In this document: positions 24,832-33,754 of the stretch, piece by piece
How the letters are laid out: the number at the start of each line of letters is the position of its first letter
Position numbering within the stretch: the stretch's first letter is position 1
NCBI GenBank assembly: GCA_947629905.1
Contig: CANRFM010000001.1
Location: 1-64,000 of the forward strand
Source of the DNA: an uncultured Clostridia bacterium
Lineage (GTDB): Bacteria > Bacillota > Clostridia > Oscillospirales > Ruminococcaceae
DNA: 64,000 nucleotides
Direction: 5' to 3'
The notes under the pieces: model-generated
Database searches by the model: none
The model's input: the letters and a program-made list of their open reading frames with translations, nothing else
What the model was told of the DNA's origin: nothing
Program-made: the position numbers and the translations under genes

Positions 24832-27501
24832 TTATACAGGGAGTTTATCGATCATCTCGATCACATACTGCAGCACATTCAGTGCATCTACCGGCTCGAT
24901 GATCTCGTTCAGGTCAACATCGACATTGATCCGTGCCTGATCGGACAGTTCACTGCCGGGAACGTTCATCAGGTACTTGTTCAGCGTGATGACATCCGCT
25001 AAATTTACCTTGCCGTCTTCATCCGCATCGCCGTATACCACATCACCCGGTACATCCGGTGTTCCGGTTTCCGTGGGTACATCCGGCTTTTCTGTCTCCG
25101 TGGGTTCGACTGGCTTCGATGTGCTGCCGGAAGGTGCACCCCAGACAATACCGCAGCCGACTGTGGACATATACATCTTGCCGAACTCGTTCATATCGCC
25201 GACAATGTAGTTACCATTGCCCGTACCGCCGTAAATGTGCTGTGTGTTGATGAGTGTCCATGTCTTTCCGGCATCCTGCGAACGGTAGATGCCCTCCGCA
25301 TCATCCGCTGCGATTTTACCGTAAATGAACAGCGTATTCGGGTCGCCAGCCTTTTCCGGCGCACCGTAGCCGACGCATTTTGCATAATTCACGTCAAGCT
25401 TTGTCATCGTTGTGCCGGCATCTGTCACCAGATACAGCCCTTCCCAGCCGCCAGCCATGGCAAGGGTATCCTCTGCCACATAGGCAAGGTCGCCCGTATG
25501 ATCACACATATCATACCGGAACATCTGTGTCTGCGTGAACGTCTCGCCGTAGTCCGTGCTGATATAGAACGCATAATGCGATTCATCCAGTGTCGGTTCT
25601 GTCTTGCCGGGTGTGGAAGCCCAGTAGTCATTATAATTGATCCCCGAACCATATACGATAGACGGGTCTGTCGGGTCTACTAATGTGTAGGTTGCCTTCG
25701 TACCGCTGATGCCGGTGCTGTTGCTCCATGTTCCGCCAAAATCATCCGAGTAGGAAACCGCACCGCTGCTGCCGGAATGGAAAATCCGGTACACACCGTC
25801 CTCTACTTCCGTGATAGAGAGCTTTCCGCTGCTGCCGTCAAACTGCATCTCCGTCCACGATTTGCCGCCGTCTAAGCTGTAGTAGCCGGTCGCTGTATTT
25901 TCAGAGATACGTGCCATCACATCCGGGTCAGACGGGCAGTAGGCGATGGCAGAGGTCGAGCCCATGTTCGGCGAATACTGCGGCGGAATGTCGTAGGGGT
26001 TTTCATGGATGAAGCCGTCATAGTCACCGATGGCGGAATAGAATGCCCCGCCCGGCACGCTCGTGCCGTCCAATGAAACAACTTCCTCCACGCCGTCCGG
26101 CTCAAAGTAGAACTGTACCCCGCTCTCGTCCCACACATTGTCGCACGCAAACACACCATTACCGGATGTCAGCAAAATTCTATCCGGGTCACGGGGGTCA
26201 AGCAGAATGCCGCTGCCCCAGTGGCAAGCCTTGCCATATACCCAGTCATAGCCGTTTGTTTCCATTGGCAGGGAGACAAACTCCTTGTGCGAACCGTTTT
26301 CGTCATAAATGGTTTCCCCTGCGCCGGGCGTAATATCCTGCCATGTAGCACCGCCGTCCGTGGAACGGTAGAAATGGTCGCCCCATGCGATCGTGCTTTC
26401 GTTTTCGGGGGTAGAGGGGTCATCCTGCACCCATTCTTCCCCGTACCACTGGTCAGCCCACACACCGCAGGTTCTTGCCAGCAGCTTGTTGGGGTCGTCC
26501 TCATCCGCTTCAATCATACCAATGGCTTGGTCAAGGGCAAATGCTGTTACCTTACCGCTTGCGGTATCGTACTTGTACGCCCCGCCAGCCGTGCCCGAAA
26601 AGGCAAGCCCGGCAATGTACGTGAAGAACAGATTTCCGTGGTGGTCGCTTGTAATGGACAGCGGATAATTGGCTGTCGGCAGGTCGGCGCTCAGTTCCGT
26701 AAATTCATCCGTATCCACATCGGCTACGTGAATATTCGCCTGCCCGGTAACGGAAGTCCCGACATAGACCTTACCGCCCTCAATCAAAATGCAGCCGATA
26801 CCGTTCTGCTGGTTGTATTCCTTTGCCGGTTCTGTACCTCTTACCATGTTGTCTGTCCACATCGGATATTTCAGCTCACCGGGGAAAAGCCCGAGCGCAT
26901 CATACCCCTCCACCGGAGACCATGTTGCACCGCCGTCCGTGGACTTGATGAGAGCGGACTTGCCTGCGGTGACATCGCCGCCCGCATAGATCGTATCAGG
27001 GTTGTCCGGGTCAACGGCGATCGGCTCAATGCATTCCCGTCCGTCACCGTTGCCGTGCACCTGAATATGTTCGGTCACGTCTGCTTCCGTGAAAGTCTTG
27101 CCGCCGTCCGTGGTCTTGAAAATGACTGTCCTTGCATCGGAGAAGTACGCACAGCCGCACAGGAAATATGCCGTGTCATCGTCCGTCGGGTCGATGGCAA
27201 TGCCCTTGCAGCTGAGCAGACCTCTGTCCGTATCGGTCAGGAAGCCGAACAGCTGATCCCACTGTTTCGTTTCGTAGTTGTACTTGTACGCACCGCCCAC
27301 GTCCGTGCGCAGGTACATTTCCTTCTGTCCGGTCACGATACCCGAAACAAAACCACCGCCGCCGATTTTGAGTGTGCCCCAGTCATAGGAGCTTTCAATG
27401 CTTTCCGTTGCTGCCTGAACAAGCGTCCCCGGTACGACCACGCAGGAGCAAAGGAGTGTCATGCTGACCGCCGCAGCGGCAGCTCTTTTCCAGAATTTCA
27501 T
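24832..27501 (-). CDS. Secreted GH74 xyloglucanase with C-terminal type I dockerin
   Basis: An 889-residue secreted enzyme that should cleave xyloglucan. A signal peptide (about residues 1-31) is followed by the twin seven-bladed propeller GH74 domain, opening with WGTLKIGGGGFVSGIV and RTDVGGAYKY; the Asp there matches the conserved catalytic region of the family. Repeated TTDGGKTF, STDGGATW and SQDAGKTW motifs mark Asp-box propeller blades. A Pro/Thr/Glu linker (about 795-820) leads to a dockerin whose first repeat has the calcium loop DADEDGKVNLAD; the second, NVDVDLNEIIEPVD, is more divergent. The dockerin implies attachment to a cohesin scaffold, so the enzyme is a cellulosome component. 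No scaffoldin is in the window. Confidence 0.95.
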   Translation of the reverse strand: MKFWKRAAAAAVSMTLLCSCVVVPGTLVQAATESIESSYDWGTLKIGGGGFVSGIVTGQKEMYLRTDVGGAYKYNYETKQWDQLFGFLTDTDRGLLSCKGIAIDPTDDDTAYFLCGCAYFSDARTVIFKTTDGGKTFTEADVTEHIQVHGNGDGRECIEPIAVDPDNPDTIYAGGDVTAGKSALIKSTDGGATWSPVEGYDALGLFPGELKYPMWTDNMVRGTEPAKEYNQQNGIGCILIEGGKVYVGTSVTGQANIHVADVDTDEFTELSADLPTANYPLSITSDHHGNLFFTYIAGLAFSGTAGGAYKYDTASGKVTAFALDQAIGMIEADEDDPNKLLARTCGVWADQWYGEEWVQDDPSTPENESTIAWGDHFYRSTDGGATWQDITPGAGETIYDENGSHKEFVSLPMETNGYDWVYGKACHWGSGILLDPRDPDRILLTSGNGVFACDNVWDESGVQFYFEPDGVEEVVSLDGTSVPGGAFYSAIGDYDGFIHENPYDIPPQYSPNMGSTSAIAYCPSDPDVMARISENTATGYYSLDGGKSWTEMQFDGSSGKLSITEVEDGVYRIFHSGSSGAVSYSDDFGGTWSNSTGISGTKATYTLVDPTDPSIVYGSGINYNDYWASTPGKTEPTLDESHYAFYISTDYGETFTQTQMFRYDMCDHTGDLAYVAEDTLAMAGGWEGLYLVTDAGTTMTKLDVNYAKCVGYGAPEKAGDPNTLFIYGKIAADDAEGIYRSQDAGKTWTLINTQHIYGGTGNGNYIVGDMNEFGKMYMSTVGCGIVWGAPSGSTSKPVEPTETEKPDVPTETGTPDVPGDVVYGDADEDGKVNLADVITLNKYLMNVPGSELSDQARINVDVDLNEIIEPVDALNVLQYVIEMIDKLPV

Positions 27502-27569
27502 CTTTTCTGCCTTCTTTCTGAAATAATTTTCCGCATACCCTCTATCTGACCAAATATATGGTTATATTT

Positions 27570-27598
27570 ATTATACAACATTATTTCAGAAATTGCAA
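27570..27598 (-). promoter_or_regulatory. Promoter of the GH74 gene
   Basis: Minus strand TTGCAA (27593-27598), 17 bases, TATAAT (27570-27575). Confidence 0.8.
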
Positions 27599-27627
27599 GA
27601 GGTTTTGTGAAAAAAGCAGCGTGACGG

Positions 27628-29112
27628 TCATGCTTTCTCCGCCAGCATGATCTCTACCCGTCCCTGAATGGCTTCGGCTGCCTGTTGGGCTGTGTGGTCG
27701 CCCGCAAAGTACATCCCGACTTCCTCCTCGATGATCGTGAACACCAGCTCCCTGTCCAGAAATCCGCCTTTTTTCGTTATGCTGTTGATGTAATTCAGCA
27801 ATTGTTCATATTCTGCCCGGCTGGGAAAAGTGATCGTTTTAGAGAAGAAATTCCCGCTCGCTGTGCCGGTCTCCACGACTGTTTCCCCCTCCCGGTCATA
27901 GCACTGTGCCGCCTCTGCCTCGAAGGCTGCCTTGTTGATCGGAAAACCGCTGTACGGCAGGATCGATTCCGATACCGGCATCTCCTCGTTGTCAGAAAAG
28001 GCTCTGTACTGCATATCTTCCCCAAGCAGCACGCTCAGGAACTCCCAAGCCCCCTCCTGTTTCACCGGGTCGGAAGTCGCACAGATACTGTACCGCTCAT
28101 AGTCCGCATCGAAGAAAGAACCGCACCCATCCGTAGAGGGGTAGCCGACGATGACATAGGGGTCTTGCTCTGCATTGTCTGTCAGAATATCATGATAGCT
28201 CATAAAATTCCCGAACCACGTACCCTGTTCTAAAAATTGATTCTCGTTCCGCACATCGCTTTTTTCGATCGTTTCCGGGAACTGTCCGCAAAATTCCAGC
28301 AGACTGATAAATTCCGGGGAATCGAAAGAACAGGTCAAAGTGTCATAGTCCACGAACTCCGGCAGCATATTCCGCAGTAAATTGATATAAACATAGTACG
28401 TCGTATTCTCCGAACAGAACCAGATCTCCTCCGGGTCTACCGCATCCCAGTGGGAGATCAGGTCATCGAGGGTCCAGTTTTCCTTTGTCCCGACAAGGCT
28501 CTCCCTGCCGATCATGGTATCGATCATGAATCTTGCCGGCATCTGGCAGAGTTTGCCGTCCTTTGTTTCAAACACCGACAGCACGTGTTCCATCAGGTCA
28601 GACCGTGACAGCCCTGTCTCTCCATCGAGAAACCCGTAGAGGTCAGCAAATGCACCCTTTTCGGACAGAATTTCATACCGTGCCATTCGGGCAAAAGAAC
28701 CATCGCTCACAATATCCACAAGATTCCCCTGTAAAATATCCTGTTGAAGCTGAAAATCCTCGTTCTTCTGTTCAAATTCCGGGGTATCGACCGTGCCGCC
28801 CACGTTCTGGTCATAGACGACCGTTTCGAGGTGGTAGCCGTTGTCCGCCTCGTTGAACCGGGTGATCGCTTCACGCTCCCCATCGGAAAGTATGACATGG
28901 TTACTTCCGTCCGCATCCGTCCAGCCGCCCACGGCATAGTACAGGATGATCTCCCCGTCCTCTGTTTTTTCTCCGGTATAGGCAGCTTTCAGGTCGTTCG
29001 TTTCGGCAGGCGTGGAAGTTCCGGCAGGGGCAGCCGGCTTGGTTTTGGGTGCGCTCTGGCATCCAGTCAGCGTGACCAGCAGGAGCGCAAGCAGCAGAGT
29101 TATTTTTTTCAT
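27628..29112 (-). CDS. Orphan extracellular solute-binding lipoprotein
   Basis: A 494-residue lipoprotein (signal sequence with lipobox LTGC, lipidated Cys18) of the ABC extracellular solute-binding type. It shares distinctive stretches with the C-terminal half of the lipoprotein at 54597-56747: CSFDSPEFISLLEFC, YINSITKK and a terminal MYFAGDHTAQQAAEAIQ block. No permease or ATPase gene adjoins either. It lies directly upstream of the dockerin xyloglucanase but with a separate promoter between them, so a role in sensing or taking up xyloglucan fragments is only a contextual guess. AAGGAGG precedes the ATG. Confidence 0.85.
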   Translation of the reverse strand: MKKITLLLALLLVTLTGCQSAPKTKPAAPAGTSTPAETNDLKAAYTGEKTEDGEIILYYAVGGWTDADGSNHVILSDGEREAITRFNEADNGYHLETVVYDQNVGGTVDTPEFEQKNEDFQLQQDILQGNLVDIVSDGSFARMARYEILSEKGAFADLYGFLDGETGLSRSDLMEHVLSVFETKDGKLCQMPARFMIDTMIGRESLVGTKENWTLDDLISHWDAVDPEEIWFCSENTTYYVYINLLRNMLPEFVDYDTLTCSFDSPEFISLLEFCGQFPETIEKSDVRNENQFLEQGTWFGNFMSYHDILTDNAEQDPYVIVGYPSTDGCGSFFDADYERYSICATSDPVKQEGAWEFLSVLLGEDMQYRAFSDNEEMPVSESILPYSGFPINKAAFEAEAAQCYDREGETVVETGTASGNFFSKTITFPSRAEYEQLLNYINSITKKGGFLDRELVFTIIEEEVGMYFAGDHTAQQAAEAIQGRVEIMLAEKA

Positions 29113-29202
29113 GATGACCTCCTTGTATGTTTGACATTTGTATTTTGTCTACACTATACAAGTACGGTTTTATGGATGAAAGCTGACACTTCGGGATTAA
29201 AT

Positions 29203-29232
29203 TTGGCATTGTGCATAATTTTTTTGTATAAA
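29203..29232 (+). promoter_or_regulatory. Possible orphan plus-strand promoter
   Basis: TTGGCA (29203-29208), 18 bases, TATAAA (29227-29232). It reads away from the lipoprotein gene into a short terminator-bounded interval. Confidence 0.45.
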
Positions 29233-29238
29233 ATATAG

Positions 29239-29320
29239 CATTATATACAATCCATGTAGGTAGGGAGATCACATCTTACCCCCCGGCAGGACGCCCTGAA
29301 TCGGGGCGTCCTTTATTTCC
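29239..29320 (+). ncRNA. Candidate small RNA of about 80 nt
   Basis: Starts at the predicted start of the promoter at 29203-29232 and ends with the hairpin GGACGCCC/GGGGCGTCC (about 29290-29312) and a short T-rich tail. No open frame with a ribosome site is present. Its leading bases are loosely similar to those of the candidate RNA at 24667. Confidence 0.35.
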
Positions 29321-29340
29321 GTCGCATTTCACGACGGTAT

Positions 29341-29930
29341 TATATAGTAGTGACTTGCTTTTCAGGCGTGCGGGTGTGTATTTTACACATCTGCACGTCT
29401 GTTACACAGCCTTGTTACACACCTTAAATGCCTTAATATAACCAATTACACACCTACACGCCTTTTTTCTTTGTTGCTATTATATATATATATATTATAC
29501 CATATTTTTCCATTCTTGCAAATCCAATACAATATCTGTAATTCTATGATAATATAGAATGAAAAAAATATAAAACTGCTGAAATGACAGTTTTACAATA
29601 TCTGAAAGGGTGTAACTCTGATGGACACCCTTTGACGGAATACAAAACAATATCGAGTTTTAACAAAACGTTAAAAGTCAATTTTTGTAAGAAAAAATGA
29701 AAGATACATATAATATATATATAGCAACAAAGAAAAAAAGCGTGTAGGTGTGTATTTCCCTATAAATAGCCAAAACAGGCGTGCGCAGAGAACGAGTAAC
29801 GGCAGAAAAGGCGAGTGTTTTACACGTATGTACGTCTGTCACATACCATGCTTGCTCGCCTGAAATCCCGGAATATAGCCATTTACACGTTCACACGCCT
29901 GAAAAGCAAGCCGCTTTTATATATATAGTA
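29341..29930. repeat. Nested inverted-repeat element, about 557 bp, without genes
   Basis: A perfect 17-bp terminal inverted repeat CTTGCTTTTCAGGCGTG is at 29354-29370 and 29894-29910. Inside it a second pair of arms, 29447-29480 and 29721-29754, match at 33 of 34 positions in inverted orientation. The left unit (29364-29463) is itself a dyad, ending in AGGCGTG and CACGCCT. The AT-rich centre holds two small hairpins (AAAGGGTGT/ACACCCTTT at 29605-29633; TTTTAAC/GTTAAAA near 29659). TATATAGTA occurs just outside both ends (29341-29349 and 29922-29930), like a target duplication. No protein-coding gene is seen in the 29113-29939 gap. Confidence 0.75.
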
Positions 29931-29939
29931 TCACGCTGC

Positions 29940-30413
29940 TTATTTATGGTAGTTTGTCCCCCTCTCGATCTGATACGCCCGGTACAGCTGTTCCATCAGC
30001 ATCACCGATGCCAGCGCATGGGGAAAGGTCATCGCCGACAGCGAAAGCCGCCGGAACGCTTCCCGCTTCAGGGCTTCCTCCAACCCGAACGAGCTGCCGA
30101 TCACAAACGTCACCGCGCCCGTTTGCTGCGGCAGTGTCCCCGTCAGCAACGCCGCAAAGGCTTCACTTGTCACCTGCTCCCCCTCGATGCAGAGCGCAAT
30201 CAGCAAGCCCTTTACATTCCGGCGGATGTCCTCCGCCTCCTGCGCAAGGGCACGGGCGATTTCCCGCTCCGAGGGCTTGTCCGCCAGCCGTACCGCCGGG
30301 AGCTGCGTGAACGTGAATTTACAGAACGGCGCAAGGCGTTTCCGGTAGACCTCCTGCGCTGCCGTCAGGTGCGGTTCTTTCTGCTTTCCGACCGTCAGCA
30401 ACTGTACCTGCAT
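29940..30413 (-). CDS. rlmH: 23S rRNA (pseudouridine1915-N3) methyltransferase
   Basis: SPOUT-family methyltransferase that modifies helix 69 of 23S rRNA in assembled ribosomes. The 157 residues are normal. The knot motifs are present: VTFVIGSSFGL, LSLSAMTFPHALASVMLMEQ and the C-terminal YRAYQIERGTNYHK. The ATG overlaps the stop of the upstream MBL-fold gene as TGATG, so the two are translationally coupled. Confidence 0.96.
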   Translation of the reverse strand: MQVQLLTVGKQKEPHLTAAQEVYRKRLAPFCKFTFTQLPAVRLADKPSEREIARALAQEAEDIRRNVKGLLIALCIEGEQVTSEAFAALLTGTLPQQTGAVTFVIGSSFGLEEALKREAFRRLSLSAMTFPHALASVMLMEQLYRAYQIERGTNYHK

Positions 30414-31189
30414 CAGAAAATCACCGCCCCGCCGTCCGAAACCGCCGGTGCAATGCCGAGCAGATAGTCCACGCCCTCCGTGAAGCCCGCAAGCGCCGCC
30501 TTGACGGTCTGCGCCGCAAGCAAGGGCGTATTGTTGTGCGGACTTAAATGCCCGAGCAGCACCCTTGTCGTGCCGGACTGCACCAGCTCCGCCGCAAATA
30601 TACCGCTGTCCCCGTTGGAAAGATGCCCATAATCCGACATGATCCGACCTTTCAGGGGCGGCGGATACGGACCGTTTACAAGCATTTCCGGGTCGTAATT
30701 CGCCTCAAGCAGCACCATGTCACAGCCCTTGACGGCTTGCCGCACTTCCTCCGTCACGACCCCCAGATCCGTGCAGACAGCGCAGTATTTATCATCCGCC
30801 GTATGTACCCGGAAACCGCAGCTCCCCGGCGCATCGTGCATGGTCGGGAATGCCGTGACTTCCATACCGCCGCAAGCCATGCTCCCCTGCAACGGGATAC
30901 GGTACAGCCCCTCCGGCAGCTTGTCCGCCAGCCCCGCAAGCGTTCCGGGCGTGGCGATGACGGGGGCTTTCAGCTTTCCGGCAAGCACCCGCAAGCCGCT
31001 GATGTGGTCGGAATGCGTATGCGTGATGAAAATGCCCCGCACCGACTTTTCCGGGATGCCGTTGCTTTGCAGGGCGCTCAGGATGCGTTTGCAGCTCACG
31101 CCCGCATCGATCAGGATGCCGCCCTTTTCGCTCCCGATGAAGTGCGCATTCCCGCTGCTCGATGAAAATAACGGGTAAAATTTAGCCAT
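30413..31189 (-). CDS. MBL-fold metallohydrolase (WalJ/YycJ-like)
   Basis: A 258-residue metallo-beta-lactamase fold protein with the metal motif THTHSDHISGL near residue 55, SSSSGNAHFI at the N-terminus, and LLEANYDPEM and LGHLSPHNNTP further on. These match the WalJ/YycJ group that sits beside rlmH in many Firmicutes, where it follows the WalRK two-component genes; walRK are absent here. Family members have been linked to nucleic-acid processing and coordination of division with replication. It overlaps rlmH. Confidence 0.88.
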   Translation of the reverse strand: MAKFYPLFSSSSGNAHFIGSEKGGILIDAGVSCKRILSALQSNGIPEKSVRGIFITHTHSDHISGLRVLAGKLKAPVIATPGTLAGLADKLPEGLYRIPLQGSMACGGMEVTAFPTMHDAPGSCGFRVHTADDKYCAVCTDLGVVTEEVRQAVKGCDMVLLEANYDPEMLVNGPYPPPLKGRIMSDYGHLSNGDSGIFAAELVQSGTTRVLLGHLSPHNNTPLLAAQTVKAALAGFTEGVDYLLGIAPAVSDGGAVIF

Positions 31190-31205
31190 ATACCGCCTCT
31201 TTTCT

Positions 31206-31243
31206 ATAAAAGAGATCCGCCCTCCCGCTGAGAGAACGGATCT
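31206..31243 (-). terminator. Terminator of the repeat-containing secreted protein gene
   Basis: Minus strand AGATCCG, 17-base loop, CGGATCT, then CTTTTAT, 11 bases past the stop codon. Confidence 0.75.
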
Positions 31244-31254
31244 GTTGTTATTCT

Positions 31255-32253
31255 TTAATCATATACATCGCCTTTATTGACATCAAATACGACTGACATC
31301 TTATAACTTTGACTTGAATGAACAGATGGACCTGAATACAAGTAAGCTTCGAAATTGCAGCGAACAGATGTACGATTACTGTTAAAAGCTGGATTACATT
31401 GATATGCTATATAGCCCGGATAATCTGCAACAACACTGCCATATTTATCAAATGTACTATAATAGTTTGCACCGTCTGCGGCAATCCAATAAAAATCACA
31501 ATACAAGTAATTTTTCATATATCCGTCCGGATTATCAGCAGTCCAATAGTACCATTTTTGTGTCGTTAAAGTTGTGAGGTCTATAGGCTGAACATCCTCA
31601 CCCGTATTCGGAACAATGTTCGGGTTATCTTCCTCTGCCTTATACTTTTCGATAGCAGCAGCACTCTTTTCCAGACAAGCTGTAAACTCCTCCGCCGTCA
31701 TCTCGGTAATAGGCTTATCCTCACATTCTGACGGTGTGAAGTCCTCTCTGTCCGGATCGGTTGCTTCATACCAATCAATAGCAAGTTTTGTATCATGTTC
31801 CTCGTTGAATTGCGCAAGAATTGCTTCATATTCTTCAATTGTAGGCAATTCTTCTGACTGTACATCCTCAACCTTGCAAATATTAGGATTTTCTTCTTCG
31901 ATTCCGGCTGTAGTCTTTGCCAGACAAGCAGCACTCTTTTCCAGACAAGCTGTAAACTCTTCCGCTGTCATCTCAGTAATAGGCTTATCCTCACATTCTG
32001 ACGGTGTGAAAGGCTCACGACCGGAACTTATTTCATCAACCGAATCCCAATCAATGGCAAGATCCGTACCGTGTTCCTCGTTGAATTGTGCAAGAATTGC
32101 TTCGTATTCCTCCATTGTCGGTAATGCTGTCTGCACGTCACCAGTCGTGGCTGTCTGCACATCTTCAGCAAATACCATACTGCCTACACAGGCAGATGCA
32201 GCAAGTGTTACACACATCGCACCTAATGCAAGACTACGAAAGATCTTTTTCAT
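31255..32253 (-). CDS. Secreted protein with two internal repeats, function unknown
   Basis: A 332-residue protein with a signal peptide cut near residue 29 (SMVFAED). Residues 44-109 and 136-199 are two copies of a unit opening LPTxEEYEAILAQFNEEH and closing PSECEDKPITEMTAEEF plus ACLEKSAA; the DNA of the closing part is nearly identical, suggesting a recent duplication. Residues 225-332 form a different domain rich in aromatic residues (KWYYWTADNPDGY, YCDFYWIAADGANYY) with few charges, compatible with an extracellular binding fold. Its DNA is more AT-rich than the neighbours. AAAGGAGG precedes the ATG. I do not recognise the family. Confidence 0.8.
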   Translation of the reverse strand: MKKIFRSLALGAMCVTLAASACVGSMVFAEDVQTATTGDVQTALPTMEEYEAILAQFNEEHGTDLAIDWDSVDEISSGREPFTPSECEDKPITEMTAEEFTACLEKSAACLAKTTAGIEEENPNICKVEDVQSEELPTIEEYEAILAQFNEEHDTKLAIDWYEATDPDREDFTPSECEDKPITEMTAEEFTACLEKSAAAIEKYKAEEDNPNIVPNTGEDVQPIDLTTLTTQKWYYWTADNPDGYMKNYLYCDFYWIAADGANYYSTFDKYGSVVADYPGYIAYQCNPAFNSNRTSVRCNFEAYLYSGPSVHSSQSYKMSVVFDVNKGDVYD

Positions 32254-32300
32254 AGCAATACCTCCTTTTGTAATGGGGAAATGTATTTTCCTACAATTTT

Positions 32301-32329
32301 AGTTTAGCACATCAAATGTATTTTGTCAA
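32301..32329 (-). promoter_or_regulatory. Promoter of the repeat-containing secreted protein gene
   Basis: Minus strand TTGACA (32324-32329), 17 bases, TAAACT (32301-32306). Confidence 0.75.
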
Positions 32330-32394
32330 GCACAACACAAAATTTTAACGATATTTTAATATATTTTTTACATTTGTTACCACTTAGTTATTGT

Positions 32395-33714
32395 TCACAT
32401 TCTCTGTATCTCCGCACCAATGCCCCGGAGCTTTTCCACAATATGGGAATACCCCCGTTCGATGTGCTGTATTTCGGTAATTTCCGTCCTGCCCTCTGCC
32501 GCAAGCCCTGCAATCACCATTGCCGCACCTGCCCGCAGATCACAGGCTTGGACTTCCGCACCATGCAGCCCCGGAACGCCCCAAAGAATTGCACCGTCCC
32601 TCGTCAGGTCGATATTGGCACCCATTTTCCGCAGTTCTGCCACGTACTTGAATCTGTCCTCCCAGATGCCCTCCGTGATATTGCTCTGTCCCTCTGCCAA
32701 AGTCAGCAGCACAGCCATTTGCGGCTGCATATCGGTCGGGAAACCCGGATACGGCTCGGTCTTGATATTATTCGCCCGGAACGGTCGGCTGCCGTCCGCA
32801 TGGACACGCACGATGTCCTCATTCTCGATGACATCCACCCGGACACCGCATTCTTTCAGGCGGTCGGAAATTTCCTTGAGGTGATGCGGAATCACGCCAT
32901 GGATCATCACATCGCCCCGTGTTGCCGCCGCAGCGACCATATATGTCCCCGCTTCTATCTGGTCGGGAACGACAGAATACACCCGTGTTTCCTCCGAACC
33001 CTCCGCCATATTCCCCCGCAGTTCCTGTACCCCCTCAATGGTGATCTTGTGCGTACCTGCGCCGGAAATGTGTGCGCCCATATAATTCAGGAAATTCGCA
33101 AGGTCAACGATGTGCGGCTCTCTGGCGCAGTTCTCGATGGTCGTGATGCCGTTCGCACGCACGGCAGCCAGAATGGCATTCATGGTCGCACCCACGCTGA
33201 CGACGTTCAGGCTGATATTTCTGCCCGTCAGCTCGTCCGCCCGCAGTTCCACCGCATCGATGAACGGGTCGCCCTTGACATCGTAGCCCTTGATGAGCAG
33301 CGACTCCGCACCGAGCGTTTCAAACGCCAACAAGTGCTGGTCAATGGGTCGCTCCCCCAGATAGCACCCGCCCGGCATGGCAGCCTTTGCCTTGCCGCAT
33401 CTGCCCAGCAGTGCCCCCAAGAAATAATACGAGCCACGCATTTTCCGTGCCTGTTCTTCCGGGACGGTATGGGTCAGCAATTTCGGGCAGAAAATCCGGT
33501 AAGTATCCTCTTTCAGCCGTTCCACCTCTGCACCAAGCGCCCGCAGGATGGTCAGGCAGATCTGCACATCGCTGATGTCCGGCACATTTTCGATAATGAC
33601 AGGCACATCGAGCAGCAAAGTCGCCGGAAGCAGGGCGATCACGGAATTTTTCGCCCCGGAAATGTAAATATCCCCGGTCAGCCGTCTGCCGCCCTCGATC
33701 ACAAATTTATTCAA
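32395..33714 (-). CDS. murA: UDP-N-acetylglucosamine 1-carboxyvinyltransferase
   Basis: Transfers enolpyruvate from PEP to UDP-GlcNAc, the committed step of peptidoglycan synthesis. The start is a TTG (reads as MNKFVIEGGRRL) 8 bases after GAGGAG; longer in-frame starts would overlap the upstream cyclophilin gene. The 439 residues have the usual inside-out barrel features: the SGAKNSVIALL lysine motif, the PGGCYLGERPIDQH loop with the fosfomycin-target Cys, and RAGAAMVIAGLAAEG. It follows the cyclophilin gene by 40 bases, so they probably form one operon. Confidence 0.95.
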   Translation of the reverse strand: MNKFVIEGGRRLTGDIYISGAKNSVIALLPATLLLDVPVIIENVPDISDVQICLTILRALGAEVERLKEDTYRIFCPKLLTHTVPEEQARKMRGSYYFLGALLGRCGKAKAAMPGGCYLGERPIDQHLLAFETLGAESLLIKGYDVKGDPFIDAVELRADELTGRNISLNVVSVGATMNAILAAVRANGITTIENCAREPHIVDLANFLNYMGAHISGAGTHKITIEGVQELRGNMAEGSEETRVYSVVPDQIEAGTYMVAAAATRGDVMIHGVIPHHLKEISDRLKECGVRVDVIENEDIVRVHADGSRPFRANNIKTEPYPGFPTDMQPQMAVLLTLAEGQSNITEGIWEDRFKYVAELRKMGANIDLTRDGAILWGVPGLHGAEVQACDLRAGAAMVIAGLAAEGRTEITEIQHIERGYSHIVEKLRGIGAEIQRM

Positions 33715-33754
33715 ATTCTTCTCTCCTCTTTGCAGAGGTGCAGCTTTTTTCTCT

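Noticed and set aside
24688-25002. Plus-strand frame starting MINTRFVVSF in the candidate small RNA
   Set aside because: No Shine-Dalgarno sequence; it runs through a terminator and then antisense to the dockerin coding region.
26221-27549. 442-codon plus-strand frame opposite the GH74 gene
   Set aside because: Antisense shadow of the xyloglucanase, with no ribosome site and no family features.
29341-29930. Insertion sequence with transposase
   Set aside because: No open frame of useful length and no transposase motif within the inverted repeats; at most a non-autonomous element.
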